34,910 nt of DNA from Gammaproteobacteria bacterium. Lineage in GTDB: Bacteria > Pseudomonadota > Gammaproteobacteria > Enterobacterales > Alteromonadaceae. The stretch's first letter is position 1, and each line of letters starts with the position of its first letter. The stretch lies in NCBI GenBank assembly GCA_018815765.1, contig JAHIWM010000020.1:1-34910 (forward strand), written 5' to 3'. Shown here in pieces: positions 7,054-14,905 of the stretch. The notes below the pieces were generated by a model. The model searched no databases. It saw only the letters and a program-made list of their open reading frames with translations, and was not told where the DNA came from. The translations under genes and the position numbers were made by a program.

Positions 7054-9957
7054 ATGGCTACAAGGAATACAACAGGACATCACGTTTATCGGCGTGGTTT
7101 CAGCAAATCAGTACTTTGTCTTTCAATACTCAGCGCTATGGGTCTGGCTCAAGCTCAGGAAACACCCGATAAGGAAGAAGCTGAAGCTAAAGCAACAGAA
7201 GTGATTGAAGTCAGGGGCATACGTGCTTCCTCCGCAGAAAACCTGGCGATCAAACGTCTCTCTATAGCCACAGTGGACGCCATTACGGCCGAAGATATAG
7301 GTAAATTTCCTGATAAAAACGTAGCAGACTCCTTGCAGCGTGTACCAGGTGTCGTGATTGCCCGTAGCGGTGGTGAAGGTGCCACTGTCAGCATCCGTGG
7401 TTTATCCTCAGATCTGACCTTTACCCAGTTAAACGGTAACTTTATTGCGTCCTCTCCAGGTGAGCCATCCCGTTCTTTCTCCTATGCCCTGTTACCTTCA
7501 ACCATGATCCAGAAAGTGGAAGTCTATAAGTCATCTGAAGCACGACTGGACGAAGGTGGTATAGGTGGTACTGTATTAATGTTTACCCGTAAACCGCTGG
7601 ATATGGAGAAAAACTCCGGCGTACTGAACGTTGAATACAGCAATTCAGATATCACAGATAAAAACGAACCTCAATTCAGCGGTATCTATTCCTGGAAAAA
7701 CGACGGCGAAGATTTTGGTTTCCTGCTGGGGTATACCCGTCAGGACAGAACCAACAGATTCCAGAGTTCCCGCGTTAACATCATGAATAAGAATTTCTTA
7801 TACGCTGAGCGGGAGAATAACCAGATCGTTGCAGACGGAGCCTCAGGTTATGCTGCTCAAAGTATGGTGCAGGAAGTTCTGGAAGAAAAACGCAACCGCG
7901 AAGGTGTGCAGTTTACCAGCCAGTGGCGCCTGACCGACAACCTTGAAGTAGGGATGAATTACTTCAAATTTAATCTGGGTCAGGATTCAGTGCTGAATCA
8001 GTTGGAATATCCGGAGTGGAATAACAACGACAAGTTTTGGACTGATGTGCGGGTCGATGCAGCCAGCCAGTTTGTCACTGGTATTGATTACTCAGTGGGT
8101 GTTTCAGGTCCACAGCTGGTTTCGAATATTCCACGTATTAACGGTGAGTTTAAGCGTGAAGAAGCCACATCCGATACCTTTGATTTTTTTGCCAATTATG
8201 AAGGCGACAACTACAACGCCAGACTGACTTTTGGTCATACCGAAGCCGAAGGCGGACCCTCAGAGAAATACCGTGCTGCTTATTATGCGGGCGAGTCGTC
8301 TTTGTTTTATGGTTATGATCTGTCAGGCCATAGGATGAGCACCTATATGGACCCCAACATGATTGAGAACATGAAAGCGGGTATAGGAGGTCAGGCTGAT
8401 CCTGGTGCAACAGATTCAAGTTTTGTCACAGGTACTCAGGAAGAAGATTACGCCAGTATTGATGTGGACTATGATCTGGATTATGAAATTCTGAATACTC
8501 TGCATTTTGGCGCTAAGTACCGCAATGGTGAAATCCATCGTGATACCCGCAATACCTTTTATTTAGCTAAAGACTTTGACATTCCGGCCGCTGAAGCTGG
8601 TGATGGTATTTCTCTGGACGACGATTATTCCCGCCACGGCGGTATTCCTTTGCTGACGTCAGTGATCCGGGCTCAATCTCTGGATAACCTGTCTGATGCG
8701 ATTAATACCAACCTGTTTCCTGCAGTGGACTGGTATAAATACAACGAAATTTTGCAACAAAACTTTGTGCAATACACTCGTATAGAACCTAACTATGTAT
8801 ACAACGTCAGTGAAGAAATCAGTGCTGCTTATTTGCAGGCTGATTATAGCTATGCCGATCTGCGTGGTAACGTCGGGGTGCGTTATGTCAGCACCACCAC
8901 CACTTCAGGTTCTTCAGACAAAATTGTATACCGGCTCGATTGGAAAGATGCCAATGGTGTCGAATTGCCACTAGCGCAACGTGCGCCTGAAGAGTTTTTC
9001 TATATAGAAAAAGAAAGTACTCAGAACAAGTTATTACCCAGCATGAACCTGGCATGGGATATCAATGAGAACTGGGTATGGCGTTTTGCTGCGGCTAAAG
9101 TGATGGCCAGACCTGGTTATGATGATTTGGGTCAATACCAGACTTTAACTTATACCTCCAGTGAATATGCGGCCGACCGCTCCAGTGCCGACGACTTTGA
9201 CGAAATCAATGACAGTGAAGGCTGGACAGGCTCAGGTGGTAATCCATCACTGCAACCGCTGGAATCGACCCAGTTTGATTCCTCACTGGAATATTACTAC
9301 GGCAATGGTTCAGGTTTAGGTATCGCGCTGTTTCAGAAGAATGTGGATAACTTTGTGGTTCCGCTGATCATCGATACCACACAAAATCTGCCAGTGCGCG
9401 AATTTGTGTTAAGCAATGCCGGTGACAAAGTGGTGACTGCTGGTGGCGACAATCTGAATGTGCGTGATTTCAGCACAGCAGCCAACGGTACTGACGCAAC
9501 CTCGTCTGGTGTTGAAGTTTATATTCAGCATTTTTATGAAAATGGGTTTGGTTTTTCCGCCAACTACACCAGAAATAATACCAATCAGGCTAATGTGGAA
9601 TTGGACGGTCAGAAAATTGGTGAATCACCGCTGATCGGCAGCTCCAAATACCAGATGAACTTCTCTGCTTTTTACGAGGACGATTTATTCAGCGTCCGGG
9701 CTTCTTACAACAAACGTGGTCCTACAGTAGGTGAGTACAACTCAGACTGGGAAATGAACGTGTACAGTGCTGCTTATGATCAAGTCGACCTTAATGCCAG
9801 TTACAACCTGACTGAAAACCTGGTGGTGTCGGCTTCCGTCATCAACCTGACCGAGTCGGAAGTATACCGCTATCTGGGTGACGACACTGACAATCGTTTT
9901 ATCCAAAACTCCTACAGCGGCCGTCGTGCCTACCTGGGTGCAACCTACAGATTCTAA
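7054..9957 (+). CDS. TonB-dependent outer-membrane receptor, probable glycan importer
   Basis: 967-residue outer-membrane receptor. The signal peptide ends near AQA (residues 32-34) after a rather long, basic n-region. A TonB-box-like stretch EVIEVRG follows at 49-55. The plug domain (about 65-180) has the FPDKNVADSLQRVPGV motif at 88-103 and the RGLSSDLT segment after it. A roughly 22-strand beta barrel fills the rest and ends in the canonical terminal phenylalanine (TYRF). Length and style match the large Alteromonas/Caulobacter-type carbohydrate receptors. It is energised by TonB-ExbBD and would import oligosaccharides into the periplasm. It is followed after 61 bases by a repeat-containing lipoprotein and carries an upstream LacI operator, so a high-mannose glycan fragment is the likely cargo. 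The substrate is inferred from context. Confidence 0.92.
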   Translation: MATRNTTGHHVYRRGFSKSVLCLSILSAMGLAQAQETPDKEEAEAKATEVIEVRGIRASSAENLAIKRLSIATVDAITAEDIGKFPDKNVADSLQRVPGVVIARSGGEGATVSIRGLSSDLTFTQLNGNFIASSPGEPSRSFSYALLPSTMIQKVEVYKSSEARLDEGGIGGTVLMFTRKPLDMEKNSGVLNVEYSNSDITDKNEPQFSGIYSWKNDGEDFGFLLGYTRQDRTNRFQSSRVNIMNKNFLYAERENNQIVADGASGYAAQSMVQEVLEEKRNREGVQFTSQWRLTDNLEVGMNYFKFNLGQDSVLNQLEYPEWNNNDKFWTDVRVDAASQFVTGIDYSVGVSGPQLVSNIPRINGEFKREEATSDTFDFFANYEGDNYNARLTFGHTEAEGGPSEKYRAAYYAGESSLFYGYDLSGHRMSTYMDPNMIENMKAGIGGQADPGATDSSFVTGTQEEDYASIDVDYDLDYEILNTLHFGAKYRNGEIHRDTRNTFYLAKDFDIPAAEAGDGISLDDDYSRHGGIPLLTSVIRAQSLDNLSDAINTNLFPAVDWYKYNEILQQNFVQYTRIEPNYVYNVSEEISAAYLQADYSYADLRGNVGVRYVSTTTTSGSSDKIVYRLDWKDANGVELPLAQRAPEEFFYIEKESTQNKLLPSMNLAWDINENWVWRFAAAKVMARPGYDDLGQYQTLTYTSSEYAADRSSADDFDEINDSEGWTGSGGNPSLQPLESTQFDSSLEYYYGNGSGLGIALFQKNVDNFVVPLIIDTTQNLPVREFVLSNAGDKVVTAGGDNLNVRDFSTAANGTDATSSGVEVYIQHFYENGFGFSANYTRNNTNQANVELDGQKIGESPLIGSSKYQMNFSAFYEDDLFSVRASYNKRGPTVGEYNSDWEMNVYSAAYDQVDLNASYNLTENLVVSASVINLTESEVYRYLGDDTDNRFIQNSYSGRRAYLGATYRF

Positions 9958-10018
9958 TGGATTAAACGACGAGACAACCTGGCTGTAAGAGCCTGAAAAG
10001 TTGGGTAGAGGATTAATA

Positions 10019-12913
10019 ATGAACAGATTTAATAAAAATAAGTTATATGCCGTAGTTGTACTGGCGCTTGGCTCTTTGTATGGCTGTGGTGGTGGTGCAG
10101 GTGAAGTGTCACCTGATGATGTTCCTGTCACTTTAGATTTCACTTATGCAGATATAAAAGGTTCGGCGGTCAAAGGCACTCTGAGTAACGCTGCAGTCAG
10201 CGTCACTCAGCTCAATGGCGCACCCGTAACAATGCAAACTGCGGATCGGACTGATTCCAGCGGCGCTATTAGTTTCAGTGTGCAAAGTAAAGAAGGTTTT
10301 GGCCTGAACAGTATGTTTAAAATAGTGGTCAGTGCTGACGATCAAAGCAGTATGATTTGTGATGCAGCCTCCTGTGCTGGTGTTCCTCTGGGCAGCAGCC
10401 TGAAAGGTGCTGGCTTGAGTGGCAGCAAATTCAGCACTCTGGCTTATGTGGCTGTGCCTTATGCCAATGCATCTGATGCGGTGGCTGATGCCAGTTTCCA
10501 GACTACAGCTTTAACCACTATGGCTACAGACCTGGTGGCTGCAGATGTCGCGGCCGGACGTAATGTGTCGGTTCGGGTTTTGTATGAAATGGCGCTGGCT
10601 GATAATTCGCAGATCCTGCTCAGAGCTTTAGGCGTCAGTACCAAAGCCAATGTGTTTCAGACGAACCTGATCAGTGCCGAAGCTTATGAAAACTTTGTCA
10701 CAGGTGAAGATTGTGAAGATGTGCCAGCAGTGGACGCTGACGGCAACCCGGTGCTGGATGATCAAGGTCAGCCTGTGCTGGAAGAGGTCTGTACCGATGT
10801 ACTGGTCAGTCCGGATATCATCAAGTTATCCCTGATCAATGCCGCTTTTGCCAATATCACTGAAGGCGAAAGTCTGAATGGGCTGATGAGCGAAGTGACG
10901 GCTGCTATTGCTATAGCCAATGAAGGCGACGTTACCGTATTAAAACCACTGCGCGAGCGGATGCTGGCTTCAGTCAGCAAAGTACCTTATCTGGCTCAGT
11001 TGTCGATGACGGCAGAAGATGTAGTGGATCTGGCTCTGGCTTTTGTCGATGCTGAAAGCAGTACAGTGCCGGTGAAAGAAATCACCACAGCAGCAACCAT
11101 GGCCTCAGCTATTGTGACCAGCCGTAATGCGATCAGTGATGCTGAAGCTGGTTCCATGGTGTTTGACGGTAATGTGGAAACCAAGTGGCTGGATCACAAC
11201 GACTGGAAAGGTGCGCCTTCAGTGACTGAACCGTCCTGGCTGCAAGTGCAATTTGCCACGCCACAAGCTGTCAGCAGTCTGTTTATCACCAGTGCCAATG
11301 ATTCTCCGGCCCGCGATCCTGAAAACTTTAATCTGCAGGCGTCCAATGATGGTGTGACCTGGGTCACGCTTGCTGAATTTATTGGCGAAAGCTTTGACGA
11401 GCGGTTTGAGCGCAAAGAATTCAGATTCTCTAACGGTCTGGAATTTAGCTACTACCGTTTAAATATCACCAAAAACAAAGGTGATGACACCCTGATGCAA
11501 ATTGCGGAAGTCTCTTTTGTTGGGCCAATATACACCAGCGCCGATCACACAGATCCGGTAGGCTCAGCTACAGTGACAGCACGTAATTTTATTGGTGAAG
11601 CTGAAGCTCCTGTTATGGCCTTTGATAACAACGTCGAGACTAAATGGCTGGACCATAACGAGTGGAAAGGTGCGCCAACAGCGGAAGATCCATCCTGGGT
11701 CAACGTTGTATTACCTGAACCCAAAGCTGTAGGCACTCTGGTTTTGACCAGCGCCAATGATTCCGATTCCCGAGATCCGGAAAACTTTAATCTGCAGGCG
11801 AGTAGCGATGGTGGCGTGACCTGGCAGACCCTGGCCAGCTGGGTGGGTGAAAGTTTTGACAGTCGTCTGCAACGTCGTCAGTTCAATGTGGGCAATACCT
11901 TAGCTTTTGATACCTACAGATTAAACATTACTAAAAATAAGGGTGACGATACCCTGATGCAAATTGCTGAAATTGGTTTAGTGGGCCCTAAGTTGCCTGA
12001 TTTAAACCACGGCAGAACCGCTGGTGTGGTTGTGACTGAACGTAATGCGATCAGTGATGCAGAAGCCGGAGCTATGGCTTTTGATGGTAAAACCGATACG
12101 AAATGGCTGGATCACAACGACTGGAAAGGTGCTCCTACAGAAGCGGCGCCTTCATGGGTGCAGGCTCAATTGCCAGCTCCTGCTACAGTCAATAAACTAG
12201 CTATTATCAGCGCTAATGATGCAGACAGCCGCGACCCTCAGAACTTCAATATTGAAGCTTCTAACGATGGAGTCAGTTGGGTCAAACTGGCTTCATGGGT
12301 AGGCGAAGGTTTTGAGCAGCGTTTTGAGCGTAAGGTCTTCTCGTTCAGTAACCAACTGGCGTTCAGTTACTACAGAGTGAATGTTACTAAAAACAAAGGT
12401 GACGATACTCTGATGCAAGTTGCTGAAATTGAACTGATAGGTCCGCAGTACCAGTCAGTGGATCATTCTTCCGCTGCTGGTGTAGTGGTCAGCGCCCGCA
12501 ACCGTATTGGCGATGCTGAAGCGGAAGGCAAAGCTTTTGATGATGATATTGCAACCAAATGGTTGGATCATAACGAATGGAAAGGTGCGCCTACTGAAGC
12601 AGACCCATCCTGGATCCAGCTGGATTTACCAGCGGCGAAAATTGTCAGCAGCATAGCTATTACCAGTGCTGGTGACGCCGACAGCCGTGATCCGGAGAAC
12701 TTTAATATTGAAGGTTCAAATGATGGCGGTGCCACCTGGACCCGTATTGGCAGTTGGGTTGGTGAATCCTGGGACAACAGAGCTGAACGCAAACTGTTTG
12801 AAATGGGCAATGGTTTTGCTTTTACCACCTACCGTATCAATATCACCAAAAATAAAGGGGATGATACCCTGATGCAGATTGCTGAAATTGAACTGATAGG
12901 TCCGGACTTGTAA
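10019..12913 (+). CDS. Lipoprotein with four tandem F5/8 type C (discoidin-like) domains
   Basis: 964-residue lipoprotein read from ATG 10019, which has AGAGGA just upstream; a TTG at 10001 in frame is less likely. The signal ends in lipobox LYGC with C23. Residues about 35-360 form a region I do not recognise, perhaps beginning with an Ig-like or carboxypeptidase-regulatory fold. From about 364 to the end come four copies of a 152-153-residue module. Each copy has KWLDHN(D/E)WKGAP near its start and KNKGDDTLMQ(I/V)AE near its end. The module has the beta-sandwich signature of F5/8 type C / CBM32-like sugar-binding domains (ASNDG, YYR.N..KN). Placed directly after the TonB receptor, it is probably a surface glycan-binding partner playing the part that SusD-like proteins play in Bacteroidetes. 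No catalytic domain is evident. A terminator follows 12 bases after the stop. Confidence 0.82.
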   Translation: MNRFNKNKLYAVVVLALGSLYGCGGGAGEVSPDDVPVTLDFTYADIKGSAVKGTLSNAAVSVTQLNGAPVTMQTADRTDSSGAISFSVQSKEGFGLNSMFKIVVSADDQSSMICDAASCAGVPLGSSLKGAGLSGSKFSTLAYVAVPYANASDAVADASFQTTALTTMATDLVAADVAAGRNVSVRVLYEMALADNSQILLRALGVSTKANVFQTNLISAEAYENFVTGEDCEDVPAVDADGNPVLDDQGQPVLEEVCTDVLVSPDIIKLSLINAAFANITEGESLNGLMSEVTAAIAIANEGDVTVLKPLRERMLASVSKVPYLAQLSMTAEDVVDLALAFVDAESSTVPVKEITTAATMASAIVTSRNAISDAEAGSMVFDGNVETKWLDHNDWKGAPSVTEPSWLQVQFATPQAVSSLFITSANDSPARDPENFNLQASNDGVTWVTLAEFIGESFDERFERKEFRFSNGLEFSYYRLNITKNKGDDTLMQIAEVSFVGPIYTSADHTDPVGSATVTARNFIGEAEAPVMAFDNNVETKWLDHNEWKGAPTAEDPSWVNVVLPEPKAVGTLVLTSANDSDSRDPENFNLQASSDGGVTWQTLASWVGESFDSRLQRRQFNVGNTLAFDTYRLNITKNKGDDTLMQIAEIGLVGPKLPDLNHGRTAGVVVTERNAISDAEAGAMAFDGKTDTKWLDHNDWKGAPTEAAPSWVQAQLPAPATVNKLAIISANDADSRDPQNFNIEASNDGVSWVKLASWVGEGFEQRFERKVFSFSNQLAFSYYRVNVTKNKGDDTLMQVAEIELIGPQYQSVDHSSAAGVVVSARNRIGDAEAEGKAFDDDIATKWLDHNEWKGAPTEADPSWIQLDLPAAKIVSSIAITSAGDADSRDPENFNIEGSNDGGATWTRIGSWVGESWDNRAERKLFEMGNGFAFTTYRINITKNKGDDTLMQIAEIELIGPDL
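11108..12910 (+). repeat. Four tandem intragenic repeats (about 456-459 bp each)
   Basis: The conserved KWLDHN codons begin at 11183, 11642, 12101 and 12557, giving periods of 459, 459 and 456 bases. Similarity extends to DNA, for example in the codons for NKGDDTLMQ at the end of each unit. This indicates fairly recent in-frame duplication with later drift. Unit boundaries are approximate. Confidence 0.85.
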
Positions 12914-12924
12914 GTTTAACAACG

Positions 12925-12952
12925 CGGCCAGTGTATAGCTGGCCGTTTTTTT
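12925..12952 (+). terminator. Rho-independent terminator after the lipoprotein gene
   Basis: Stem CGGCCAG (12925-12931) pairs perfectly with CTGGCCG (12939-12945) across a seven-base loop and is followed by seven T residues. It ends the receptor-lipoprotein transcript and separates it from the kinase operon that starts 55 bases further on. Confidence 0.88.
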
Positions 12953-13007
12953 ATCAAAACAACCTCAAGGTTTTTATAACCCTGAACACAGAAGGAACAG
13001 ACACAAC

Positions 13008-13931
13008 ATGACTGACAAAGTTGTAGCCACTGAACAGACAACAAGCAAAGCCTTGTATCTCGGCATAGACGGTGGAGGCAGCCATTGCCGGGTTATGTTG
13101 CAGGATGCTACCGGCCTTTTACTTGGCGAGGGTCGTGGCGGCCCCGCCAATCCTGTTTACGGCACAGAACAAGCTATCCAGTCTATTCTCACTGCAACAG
13201 ACGAAGCCTTGTTACAGGCGGGTTTTACTCCGGCTGATAAACACCAACTGATTGTCGGAGCAGGCCTTGCTGGTCTTCACTTGCCACAGATGCAGCAGGT
13301 GATGCAGCAATGGCAACATCCGTTTAAAGCTTTATACCTGACGACAGACTTACATGTAGCTGCAACAGGAGCCCATCAGGGCTTGGATGGTGCAGTTATT
13401 ATTCTGGGGACTGGTTTTAGCGCTTTATCTGCTCATCAGGGCCAACTGACCCAAATTGGCGGTTACGGTTTTCCGATTAATGCCACTTGCAGCGGTTCAT
13501 GGTTTGGCCTTGAAGCCGTTAAAGCTGTGTTGCTTGATGCTGATGGCGTAGGCTTGCCCAGCCGTCTGACTTCTGTACTGCTGAAAGATAAAACGGCCAC
13601 AGCACTGGCGGAACACTATATGAATGCTTCTGCCACACAATATGCCCAGCTTGCACCACTGGTGTTTGAGCTGGCTGATCTGGGTGACAAAGTGTGTCTG
13701 TCTTTTATTCAGCATGGCGCTGCTTTTATCAATCAGGTGATCCGCAAACTTCTCGCCACTCAGGTATCTCGCGTGTCGATGATAGGTGGCATCTCTGAAC
13801 GTATTAAGCCCTGGCTGGATCCTCAATTATCGGTATGTATCAACCCTGCTTTATCGTCACCGGAGCAGGGTGCCATTTTATTTGCCAGACAGTCGCATCA
13901 GGCTGCTCTGCGTGTTGCTAAGGAAAACTAA
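13008..13931 (+). CDS. BadF/BadG-family N-acetylglucosamine (or glucosamine) kinase
   Basis: 307-residue cytoplasmic kinase of the actin-like ASKHA fold. The phosphate-1 loop LGIDGGGSHCRV is at residues 18-29. A TTD motif with D114 is at the position of the catalytic aspartate of eukaryotic-type GlcNAc kinases, and the second phosphate loop LGTGFSALS is at 133-141. Length is normal. The segment after GGYGF (151-155) reads PINATCSGS, where many relatives have a GDEGSG motif, a deviation worth noting. The family includes GlcNAc kinase and glucosamine kinase (GspK). It is the first gene of a tight six-gene operon with a GH85 and an aspartylglucosaminidase, which both release GlcNAc-type ends, so GlcNAc-6-phosphate formation is the likely role. 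GAAGGA precedes the ATG. Confidence 0.82.
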   Translation: MTDKVVATEQTTSKALYLGIDGGGSHCRVMLQDATGLLLGEGRGGPANPVYGTEQAIQSILTATDEALLQAGFTPADKHQLIVGAGLAGLHLPQMQQVMQQWQHPFKALYLTTDLHVAATGAHQGLDGAVIILGTGFSALSAHQGQLTQIGGYGFPINATCSGSWFGLEAVKAVLLDADGVGLPSRLTSVLLKDKTATALAEHYMNASATQYAQLAPLVFELADLGDKVCLSFIQHGAAFINQVIRKLLATQVSRVSMIGGISERIKPWLDPQLSVCINPALSSPEQGAILFARQSHQAALRVAKEN

Positions 13932-14905
13932 TGCGCTCAAGACGTGATTTTCTAAAATTATCTGCTTTATTAGGTCTGACGACAGGCCTGATGAAAACGA
14001 CAACTGCTTTTGCTGCAACAAAAAAACAAGCCGAAGCCATAGTGGTGTCCACCTGGGAACATGGTTTGGCTGCCAATGAAGCGGCCTGGCAAATACTGGC
14101 CAAAGGTGGACGGGCTTTGGATGCGGTTGAAACCGGAGTTCGGGTGCCTGAAGCCGACCCTAAAGTGCGGACTGTAGGTTATGGCGGTTATCCGGATCGG
14201 GACGGTAAAGTCACACTGGATGCCTGCATTATGGACGAGCATATGAACTGCGGTTCTGTGGCCTTTTTGCAGAATATTAAACACCCGATTTCAGTAGCCC
14301 GGCTGGTGATGGAAAAAACACCTCATGTGATGCTGGTCGGCGAAGGCGCAAAGCAGTTTGCGTTGCAGCAGGGTTTTAAAGAAGAAAATCTGCTGACCCC
14401 AGAATCCGAAGCCGACTGGAAAGCCTGGTTAAAAGATCAAAAAATCCAGCAAATTAATATCGAAAATCACGACACCATCGGTATGCTGGCGCTGGACGCT
14501 GCAGGGAATTTAAGTGGTGCTTGTACCACCAGTGGCGCTGCTTACAAAATGCATGGCCGGGTTGGTGATTCACCGCTGATTGGCGCTGGTTTGTATGTGG
14601 ACAACGACATTGGTGCAGCTACTGCGACAGGTATGGGTGAGCTGATGATCAAAACAGTCGGCAGCCATCTGGTGGTCGAATTGATGCGTCAGGGCGCTAG
14701 TCCGGAAGAAGCCTGTAAACAAGCTGTGCTGCGCATTGCCCGTAAACTGGGTGATTATGCCCAGTTTCAGGTTGGTTTTCTGGCCTTAAATAAACAGGGC
14801 CATTATGGCGCTTATGGCATTCAGCCTGGTTTTAATTACGCGGTACAAAACAAAGCGGGCAGCAAACTGATTGATGGCAAAAGCCTGCTTGGAGCCAAAG
14901 CCTGA
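13931..14905 (+). CDS. Aspartylglucosaminidase (N4-(beta-N-acetylglucosaminyl)-L-asparaginase), Tat-exported
   Basis: 324-residue N-terminal-nucleophile hydrolase that cleaves the amide bond between GlcNAc and asparagine in N-glycopeptide remnants. A Tat signal SRRDFLK (residues 3-9) and hydrophobic stretch end around AFA (26-28), so the enzyme is probably periplasmic. The autoprocessing and nucleophile motif HDTIGM has T182 as the expected new N-terminus of the beta chain after self-cleavage between D181 and T182. The substrate-binding GRVGDSP (209-215) matches the conserved Arg/Asp pair of the bacterial enzyme from Elizabethkingia/Flavobacterium. These motifs favour glycosylasparaginase over isoaspartyl peptidase. 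The start overlaps the kinase stop by one base (TAATG) and the stop overlaps the GH85 start. This gene is the strongest single pointer to N-glycans as the substrate of the locus. Confidence 0.9.
   Translation: MRSRRDFLKLSALLGLTTGLMKTTTAFAATKKQAEAIVVSTWEHGLAANEAAWQILAKGGRALDAVETGVRVPEADPKVRTVGYGGYPDRDGKVTLDACIMDEHMNCGSVAFLQNIKHPISVARLVMEKTPHVMLVGEGAKQFALQQGFKEENLLTPESEADWKAWLKDQKIQQINIENHDTIGMLALDAAGNLSGACTTSGAAYKMHGRVGDSPLIGAGLYVDNDIGAATATGMGELMIKTVGSHLVVELMRQGASPEEACKQAVLRIARKLGDYAQFQVGFLALNKQGHYGAYGIQPGFNYAVQNKAGSKLIDGKSLLGAKA

Noticed and set aside
9742-10143. Minus-strand open frame across the receptor-lipoprotein junction
   Set aside because: It overlaps the end of the receptor barrel and the lipoprotein signal sequence, both well supported on the plus strand.
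11108-12910. Possible CRISPR or minisatellite
   Set aside because: The repeats are 456-459 bases, in frame and encode protein domains; there is no spacer-repeat pattern.
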